Assembly: GCA_024707075.1 (NCBI GenBank)
Contig: JANQAK010000003.1
Span: forward strand, 682,001-746,000
Origin: Afipia sp.
GTDB lineage: Bacteria > Pseudomonadota > Alphaproteobacteria > Rhizobiales > Xanthobacteraceae
Direction: 5' to 3'
DNA: 64,000 nucleotides
The position numbers and the translations under genes were made by a program. Below the pieces are notes generated by a model that had not been told where the DNA came from, ran no database searches, and worked only from the letters and a program-made list of their open reading frames with translations. Shown in pieces: positions 58,213 through 64,000 of this stretch (position 1 is its first letter; every line of letters begins with the position of its first letter).

Positions 58213-58714
58213 TCAAACCGGCTTTTTCGCGGGTTCCTCACCGGCGATCAGCTTCTCGATCCGCGCCTCTTCCTCGGGGGTGAGTTGGAATGACGCACCC
58301 TCCTCGCTTGCAACTCTTTGCTTGCGGCGGCGATTGCCGAGCCACAGCGCGAGATCCGCCGCCGAGAAGCGCCAGCGGCGGGATCAGCCACAGAATCAGC
58401 GTCTGGCCTTCCACGCGCGGCTTGAGCAGCACGAACTCGCCGTAGCGCGCGACAAGGAAATCCATCACCTGCTGATCGGTAAAGCCTGCGGCGATGCGCT
58501 CGCGCACCAGCAGGCGCAGATCGCGTGCCAGTGGCGCGTCGGAATCGTCGATGGATTGATTCTGGCAGACCATGCAGCGCAATTCGCGCGACAGGTTGCG
58601 CGCCCTCGCCTCCTGCGCGGGATCGGCCATGATCTCGTCGGGCTGCACGGCATGAGATACTGACGGCATCAGCGCCAGCATGATCGCAAACAGCGCAAGA
58701 CGTATGCGTTGCAT
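58213..58714 (-). pseudogene. ccmH: Cytochrome c maturation protein CcmH (CycL), frameshifted near its C-terminus
   Basis: ATG 58714 begins a signal peptide (RLALFAIMLALMPSVSHA), then the periplasmic CcmH domain with the heme-ligation motif LRCMVCQNQSI (C47, C50), VRERIAAGFTDQQVMDFLVARYGEFVLLKP and the membrane helix LILWLIPPLALL. At about 58354-58360 one extra base throws the last ~50 residues out of frame. Removing it gives LALWLGNRRRKQRV...LTPEEEARIEKLI and a stop at 58213, 166 residues in all. The N-terminal functional part is intact in either reading. It follows ccmF by 6 bp. Confidence 0.85.
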
Positions 58715-58719
58715 CGCGG

Positions 58720-60711
58720 CTACTCCGCCGCCTGCAACGCGCCGGCGGCTTTTGCTGCTTTCGCGGGCTTCGGCGCGCCGACGCGCAACCGCCGGTCGGT
58801 CAGCGACAGGAAACCGCCGAACGCCATCAGCACTGGCCCAAACCAGATCAGCAGCACCAATGGCTTGTGATAGATGCGCACCGCCACCGAGCCGTCCGCA
58901 TTGCTGTCGCCGAGCGAAATATAGAGCTGGCTGACGCCGCGCGTCAGCAGCGCCGCCTCGCTGGTGGACATTCCGCGCGTCGTGAAGCTGCGTTTCGACG
59001 GCGACATCACGCCGACGGTCCTGCCGTCCAGCGTCACCGTGAAGCGCGAGATGGCCTCGCGATAGTTCGGTCCCTGCTGCTGCGTCAGGCCGTCGAGTTT
59101 GACCTGATAGCCGCCGACAGTAACCACATCGTTCGGGCGCATCGAGGCAATGCTCTCGCTGTTCCATGTCGTCTCGCAGACGATACCGATCAGCGCGATG
59201 CCGAGTCCCGCATGGGCAAAGGCCGCGCCCCATGTGGAGCGCGGCAGCCCCCGCGCGCGGCTCCATGAGGTGGCGGGCGGCGCACGGAACAGTTGAATGC
59301 GCTCGACGATGTCGGTCACGGCACCAAGCACGACGAAAACCGCGATGCCGATCATCAGCGGCGCGAAGGCGCCGCCGCCGCGGGTCCATGCCCACAGCAC
59401 GGCAACGATGACCAACGACACGATGCCCGCCGCCGTGAGCCGCTGCGCCGCGCCGACAATGTCGCCGCGCTTCCACGCCAGTTGCGTGCCGAACGGCACC
59501 GCCAGCAGCAGCGGCAGGAACAACGGCGCGAAGGTCAGGTTGAAGAATGGCGCACCGACCGAGATCTTGTCGCCGGTGAGGACTTCCAGCGCCAGCGGAT
59601 ACAGCGTGCCGACCAGCACCGTGGCGCACGCCGTGGTCAGCAAGAGATTGTTCAGCACCAGTGCGCCCTCGCGCGAGATCGGCGCGAACAGCCCGCCCTG
59701 CTTCAACGCGGTGGCACGCCACGCATAGAGACTGAGGCTGCCGCCGATGAACAGGCAGAGGATCATCAGGATGAACACGCCGCGCGCGGGATCGCTGGCG
59801 AAGGTGTGCACCGATGTCAGCACGCCGGACCGCACGAGGAACGTACCGAGCAGCGACAGCGAGAACGTCAGGATCGCAAGGAGTATCGTCCAGACCTTGA
59901 GCGCCTCGCGCTTTTCCATCACCACCGCCGAATGCAAGAGCGCGGTGCCGGCGAGCCACGGCATCAGCGAGGCGTTCTCCACCGGGTCCCAGAACCACCA
60001 TCCGCCCCAGCCGAGTTCGTAATAGGCCCAGTATGAGCCCATCGCGATGCCGAGCGTGAGGAATATCCACGCCATCAGCGTCCACGGCCGCACCCAGCGC
60101 GCCCATGCCGCGTCGATACGGCCTTCGATCAGCGCCGCCACCGCGAAGGAGAACGAGATCGAGAACCCGACATAGCCGAGATAGAGCATCGGCGGATGGA
60201 TCGCGAGGCCGATGTCCTGAAGGATCGGATTGAGATCGCGGCCCTCGATCGGCGGATTGGCGATGCGCAGGAACGGATTCGAGGTGGCGATGATGAAGAG
60301 ATAAAACGCGGTGCCGACCCACGCCTGCACCGCCAGCACATGAGCGCGCAGCGATCGCGGCAGGTTATTGCCGAATGCCGCCACCAGCGCGCCGAACAGG
60401 GAAAGGATCAGCACCCATAGCAGCATCGAGCCTTCGTGGTTTCCCCACACGCCGGTAATTTTATAGAGCAACGGCTTCAGCGAATGCGAGTTCTCGTAGA
60501 CATTCGCGACCGAGAAATCCGAGGTGATGTGCAGCCAGGTTAGCGCGGCGAACGAGAAGGCCGCGAACACGAACTGCACCAGCGCGGTGGAGCGCGCGAC
60601 ATTCATCAGCGCCGGATCACGCAGCCGTGCGCCGATCACCGGCACCACCGACTGGATCAGCGCCAGCGCCAGCGCAAGAACGAGCGCGAAATGTCCGGCT
60701 TCGGCGATCAT
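58720..60711 (-). CDS. ccmF: Heme lyase subunit CcmF (CycK)
   Basis: A 663-residue integral membrane protein with about 15 hydrophobic segments. The tryptophan-rich heme-handling loop [19 protein letters not shown] and the family [15 protein letters not shown] are both present, with conserved periplasmic histidines. It forms the heme lyase with CcmH and CcmI that attaches heme to apocytochrome c CXXCH motifs in the periplasm. It overlaps ccmE by four bases (ATGA) and precedes ccmH by 6 bp, so the operon is ccmI-ccmE-ccmF-ccmH. Length normal. Confidence 0.96.
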   Translation of the reverse strand: MIAEAGHFALVLALALALIQSVVPVIGARLRDPALMNVARSTALVQFVFAAFSFAALTWLHITSDFSVANVYENSHSLKPLLYKITGVWGNHEGSMLLWVLILSLFGALVAAFGNNLPRSLRAHVLAVQAWVGTAFYLFIIATSNPFLRIANPPIEGRDLNPILQDIGLAIHPPMLYLGYVGFSISFSFAVAALIEGRIDAAWARWVRPWTLMAWIFLTLGIAMGSYWAYYELGWGGWWFWDPVENASLMPWLAGTALLHSAVVMEKREALKVWTILLAILTFSLSLLGTFLVRSGVLTSVHTFASDPARGVFILMILCLFIGGSLSLYAWRATALKQGGLFAPISREGALVLNNLLLTTACATVLVGTLYPLALEVLTGDKISVGAPFFNLTFAPLFLPLLLAVPFGTQLAWKRGDIVGAAQRLTAAGIVSLVIVAVLWAWTRGGGAFAPLMIGIAVFVVLGAVTDIVERIQLFRAPPATSWSRARGLPRSTWGAAFAHAGLGIALIGIVCETTWNSESIASMRPNDVVTVGGYQVKLDGLTQQQGPNYREAISRFTVTLDGRTVGVMSPSKRSFTTRGMSTSEAALLTRGVSQLYISLGDSNADGSVAVRIYHKPLVLLIWFGPVLMAFGGFLSLTDRRLRVGAPKPAKAAKAAGALQAAE

Positions 60712-61181
60712 CTCGCGCTGCCCTGCACATTGGGCGACTTCTTCCCGTAGTCGTCCTTCCAGTGCCCGGTCTTTTTCAATTCCTCCGCGACGGCCTTCGG
60801 CATGTAGGTTTCGTCGTGCTTGGCGAGAACCGTGTCGGCCTTGAACACGCCGCCGGCATCGAGCGCGCCTTCGGAGACGATGCCCTGCCCTTCGCGGAAC
60901 AAATCCGGCAGAATGCCCTGATAAGCCACGGGCAGCGTGGCGTTTCCGTCGGTCACTTCAAACTTCACGTGAAGCTGGTCGCCGCGCACCAGCGATCCCT
61001 CGCGCACCATGCCGCCGAGACGAAAGCGCTGACCCGGCTGGAGATGCTTTTCCACGGCCATGGTCGGCGTCGAGAAGAACAGGATGGAATCGCGCAAGGC
61101 GTTGAGCACCAGCCCTGCCGCGATCGCCAGCACCGCGAGCGAACACCCGATCAACGTCAGTCGCCGCTGTTTGCGCGTCAT
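60708..61181 (-). CDS. ccmE: Periplasmic heme chaperone CcmE (CycJ)
   Basis: A 157-residue heme chaperone. An N-terminal cytoplasmic stub and one membrane helix (about 8-29) are followed by an OB-fold domain ([34 protein letters not shown]). The heme-binding histidine is H122 in [11 protein letters not shown], with Y126. It carries heme from CcmC to CcmF. Start 61181 lies 5 bp after the ccmI stop; the gene overlaps ccmF. Intact and of normal length. Confidence 0.95.
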   Translation of the reverse strand: MTRKQRRLTLIGCSLAVLAIAAGLVLNALRDSILFFSTPTMAVEKHLQPGQRFRLGGMVREGSLVRGDQLHVKFEVTDGNATLPVAYQGILPDLFREGQGIVSEGALDAGGVFKADTVLAKHDETYMPKAVAEELKKTGHWKDDYGKKSPNVQGSAR

Positions 61182-61186
61182 ATGAA

Positions 61187-62287
61187 TTATCCGTCCAGTC
61201 CGAGATTCTTGAGGCCGTCGTTCAACTGCTGCAACCGCGCGGCGTCGCTGCCGACTGCCTGCCGTGCGTCGCCGCGCGCCGCCTGCGCCTTGTCGCGCTC
61301 GCCGAGAACCATATAGGCACGCACCAGCCGCAACCAACCATCCACGTCGTTGCCGTTGTCCTTCAACCGCGTGGCGAGGCGATCCACCATGCCGCGGATC
61401 ATCGTATTGCGGTCGCCCTCGTTCATGCCCCTGGCGGCTGCGACATCCTCGTCGGACACCTTGGGCGCGGCAACGCCGACGCGCGCCAGCGCCTCCAGTA
61501 CCAGCGGGCGCCACGGCGCATCGGCCGGCGCAGAAGCCAGCATCGCGCGCCATACATTCGCGGCATCGTCCTTGCGGCCATCCTGCTCGGCGGCGAGGCC
61601 CACGAAGTAGCGCGCCTTCACTTCATTCGGATCGAGCGCAATGGCGCGGTCGAACTCCGCCTTCGCCTCGGCCGTGACGACGCCGCCGCTCGCCGCCGCG
61701 ATCGCCTCGCCGAGATCGGCGCGGCGCGAGGCGCTCTCACCATTATAGGCAATGGCATTGCGCCAGGCGCGCACCGCGTCGTCGAAGCGGCCGATCTTCA
61801 CCAGCACCGGCGCCAGCACCTCCCAGCCGCGGCCGTCGGTCGGATTCTTTTCGAGATGGGTTTCGACCTGCGCGACCAGCTTGTCCATCGACGCGGTCGC
61901 CACCGATGTGCGGGCGCGCTCCGCCAGCGGAAAGTCGCCGAGCGAGGGCGAGCCGAACCGCGCGTAAAACATCACTGCAACCAGCGGCAACATGGTCAGC
62001 GCGATCACGGCGACAGCGCGGCGAAACACGATGTTCGACGATGACGACGCGCCGGTCTCGGCATCCGAGGCCGCGAGCAGACGGCGGCTGATTTCGACGC
62101 GCGCGGCTTCCGCCTCGTTCGCCCCAATCATCCCGGCCGCCACGTCCCGCTGCACTTCGGCGAGTTGATCCGTGTAGACAACCGTCTCGCTTCCCCCGGA
62201 CGCGCGCCCCGCGCCACGCCCAAGCGGCCACAGCACGGCAAATACCGCTGCGGCCGTCATCAGCGCGAACACGAACCAGAGCGTCAT
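61187..62287 (-). CDS. ccmI: Cytochrome c maturation protein CcmI (CycH), TPR domain
   Basis: A 366-residue apocytochrome c chaperone. It has two N-terminal membrane helices (about 2-22 and 88-108) with a cytoplasmic loop ([32 protein letters not shown]), then a periplasmic tetratricopeptide domain with repeats seen around [26 protein letters not shown] and [32 protein letters not shown]. It holds apocytochrome c for the CcmF/CcmH heme lyase. It is first in the ccm operon. The 196-bp gap upstream (62288-62483) carries no gene and is likely to hold the operon promoter. Confidence 0.93.
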   Translation of the reverse strand: MTLWFVFALMTAAAVFAVLWPLGRGAGRASGGSETVVYTDQLAEVQRDVAAGMIGANEAEAARVEISRRLLAASDAETGASSSSNIVFRRAVAVIALTMLPLVAVMFYARFGSPSLGDFPLAERARTSVATASMDKLVAQVETHLEKNPTDGRGWEVLAPVLVKIGRFDDAVRAWRNAIAYNGESASRRADLGEAIAAASGGVVTAEAKAEFDRAIALDPNEVKARYFVGLAAEQDGRKDDAANVWRAMLASAPADAPWRPLVLEALARVGVAAPKVSDEDVAAARGMNEGDRNTMIRGMVDRLATRLKDNGNDVDGWLRLVRAYMVLGERDKAQAARGDARQAVGSDAARLQQLNDGLKNLGLDG

Positions 62288-62483
62288 TCCACAGGGTTCC
62301 CGGCAGGATTAGAACCACTCAAAGCGGCCATTCCGGGCCGGGTTACACCACGGCTGGCGGAAGCGTGCAATTGACATTTCCGGCACGAATTCAATGGGAT
62401 TCCGGAACCACTTTGCGGCTTTTCGATATGAGCGACCGTGGGGTGGGAATAGTGCGCGAAGCCGCAGCGGACGTTGCGCTGGA

Positions 62484-63899
62484 TCAACCCGCGCGCGAAG
62501 GCTTGCGCTCGGCGGACTTTGCGTCCTCGGCGGCCTTGCGCTCGACCGGCCGCGCCATTTCGGCGGCCTTGCTCATCAGCGAGGCATAATCCGGGCCGAA
62601 CAGCACGTCGCAGAAGCGGATCGCGGCCTGCATCTGCATCAGGCGGTAAGCCCTCACCCGCTGATCGTGGGTGCGCAGCGATTCCACCAGCGTTTCAGTG
62701 GCCTTCTCGACGTAGTGCTGCAATTCGGTATAGGCGCGGAGCGACACTTCGTTGATCGCCAGTTCGCTGGCATAGGTGCGGCACACCGCGACGAAATCGA
62801 TCAGCGCGGCGGTCTCCTCGACATCCACCGGATCGATCCGGTTGGCCGAGGTCACGTCCTTGTCCGGCCCCTGCCGCAACAGCCGGCGCACGCGGCCGGG
62901 CACGCTGTCGATTTCCGATTGCAGCGAATTGGAAATCTCGGAGCGGATCGAGGCCAATTGCTTGCCCCACGCGGATTCGGAGCGAATGTCGAGTTCGGTG
63001 CGCAGGCCGCGAACGCCGTCATGCAGCGTCTTGAGATTGTTGGAAGTGTCGTTGAAGTGGCCGCGCTTGATGTCGCTGCGCAGCTCGGAGGCCAGGCGCG
63101 ACAGATCGTGGATCGCCATGGTCACGGTGACACCGAACGGCGTGCCCGCAACGCGAATCTCGTCGTCGGACGCCGCCACCATGATGCCGAGGCGGACGAT
63201 CTGCCAGGGCGCGGCGAGCCGGTGCATCACCAGGGAAATCGCGAACGGCAGCACCTGCGGCGTTTGCAGCGAGGGCAGATTGAGCGCCGCCATCACCGAG
63301 CGGATCTGGGATTCGGCGAACGCCCGCATCTGGCCGGGCAGCTTATGATTGAGCTGTTCCAGCGCGTCGCAGGCGCTCAGCACGGCACCGATCGAGGCAA
63401 TGTCCTCCACCACGCTGGTGGCGCCGAGACGGCCAAGCGTGCGCTGGCGCTCGCCGCCTGTCAGGTTGCCGGTGACGCTGGCGATCGCTTCCGCGGCGGC
63501 AAGCTGGAAGGTGCGGACGGCGGCCTTGTCCGCCGCGCCGCCGGTCACCGCCGCCTCGAAGGCGCGGAAGGCTTCGGGACAGCCCTCGCGGCCGAGCCAG
63601 AGCCAGACCGGGCCGAGCGACGTGCGCCGGATCTGGCCGGGCCGGACGTGGGGCACGTTTTCAACGAGAAACGGCTCAAGCGGACGAAACGCCCGCCGCA
63701 TTGGATCTTCGGTGCGCGGCGTGATGTCCTCGCTCGAGGCGCGGACGATGCTGCGCAACTGTTCGAGCACGAAATTGGCGACGGCGACGTCCTCGCCGCG
63801 CTCGATCGCACGCTCGAACTCGCGCATCAGCAGGGCCTGCGCCTTCGGCGGCAACTGCCCGAGATAGTCCCTCAACCGCTCGATCGACGATTGGCTCAT
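62484..63899 (-). CDS. Conserved alpha-helical protein of unknown function
   Basis: A 471-residue, soluble, almost wholly helical protein with no signal peptide or membrane helix. Parts are recognisable only as conserved in appearance: LPPKAQALLMREFERAIERGED near the N-terminus, RPLEPFLVENVPHVRPGQIRR and a Lys/Arg/Glu-rich C-terminal tail (EMARPVERKAAEDAKSAERKPSR). I cannot assign a domain. ATG 63899 (MSQSSIERLRDY) is chosen over a GTG four codons upstream. It lies upstream of ccmI on the same strand, but 196 bp away, so it is probably separate. The remaining ~100 bases to the window edge show no gene. Confidence 0.65.
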   Translation of the reverse strand: MSQSSIERLRDYLGQLPPKAQALLMREFERAIERGEDVAVANFVLEQLRSIVRASSEDITPRTEDPMRRAFRPLEPFLVENVPHVRPGQIRRTSLGPVWLWLGREGCPEAFRAFEAAVTGGAADKAAVRTFQLAAAEAIASVTGNLTGGERQRTLGRLGATSVVEDIASIGAVLSACDALEQLNHKLPGQMRAFAESQIRSVMAALNLPSLQTPQVLPFAISLVMHRLAAPWQIVRLGIMVAASDDEIRVAGTPFGVTVTMAIHDLSRLASELRSDIKRGHFNDTSNNLKTLHDGVRGLRTELDIRSESAWGKQLASIRSEISNSLQSEIDSVPGRVRRLLRQGPDKDVTSANRIDPVDVEETAALIDFVAVCRTYASELAINEVSLRAYTELQHYVEKATETLVESLRTHDQRVRAYRLMQMQAAIRFCDVLFGPDYASLMSKAAEMARPVERKAAEDAKSAERKPSRAG

Positions 63900-64000
63900 G
63901 CGCCCAAACACTCACCCCGGCCGCCGAAAGGCGTCCCACCGGGTTTGATAGCCGGAGCGTCGTTAATTTGAGGTTGAGGGTGGATTGGGATGGGAAGTTT

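Noticed and set aside
58238-60322. A long frame on the minus strand that ends with the CcmH residues but starts inside ccmF
   Set aside because: Only its last part is real coding sequence (ccmH from 58714); the rest is a different frame of ccmF.

Overview
The window is high-GC alphaproteobacterial chromosome. It most resembles the Nitrobacteraceae (Bradyrhizobium, Rhodopseudomonas, Nitrobacter, Afipia/Oligotropha). The family call is an inference. It rests on the very-long-chain lipid A acyl gene order at the left edge, the order ccmI-ccmE-ccmF-ccmH-degP-regulator-kinase-glnE-PleC-like kinase at the right, the DUF2865 and DUF2059 secreted proteins, and the dispersed palindromes. No rRNA, tRNA, CRISPR array, transposase, phage gene or replication origin was recognised. 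Most genes are housekeeping.

Layout. 1-2.5 kb: end of the cluster that makes and attaches the very long acyl chain of lipid A. 2.6-5.2 kb: polyamine-type binding protein, aminotransferase, rhodanese. 5.3-9.0 kb: Kup potassium uptake and a MotA/MotB stator pair. 9.2-13.1 kb: phosphatidylserine synthase and decarboxylase (phosphatidylethanolamine synthesis), then an Atm1-type ABC exporter. 13.3-18.0 kb: LOG hydrolase, VOC protein, citramalate synthase, GNAT, a 37-residue membrane protein and cysS. 18.3-29.6 kb: secreted proteins, a broken GIY-YIG gene, nadE, dgkA, class II DAHP synthase, glutathione reductase, rpiA, gph, a lipoprotein and moaA. 29.8-34.7 kb: a TRAP transporter locus with two binding proteins. 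34.9-42 kb: Mrp/ApbC, a beta-hydroxyacid dehydrogenase, a histidine kinase, DUF1289, a retropepsin-like protease, dusA and an acyltransferase. 42-48.3 kb: enoyl-CoA hydratase, MFS exporter, an ionotropic-glutamate-receptor-like protein, a quinone oxidoreductase and a CDF transporter. 48.6-63.9 kb: PleC-like kinase, glnE, a two-component pair, DegP, the CcmI/E/F/H cytochrome c maturation operon and a conserved hypothetical gene.

Three things stand out. (1) At least seven otherwise well-preserved genes each carry one single-base frameshift: GIY-YIG, dctQ, dctM, dusA, quinone oxidoreductase, a sensor kinase and ccmH. Consensus sequence error is the simplest explanation for most. (2) There are two families of palindromic intergenic repeats: a BIME-like family with eight units, and a roughly 165-bp two-hairpin element with two copies in opposite orientation. 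(3) A bacterial homologue of ionotropic glutamate receptors keeps a recognisable pore-lining motif. I found no convincing wholly new multigene system; the repeat elements, the receptor-channel protein and the leader region upstream of the response regulator deserve the closest look.
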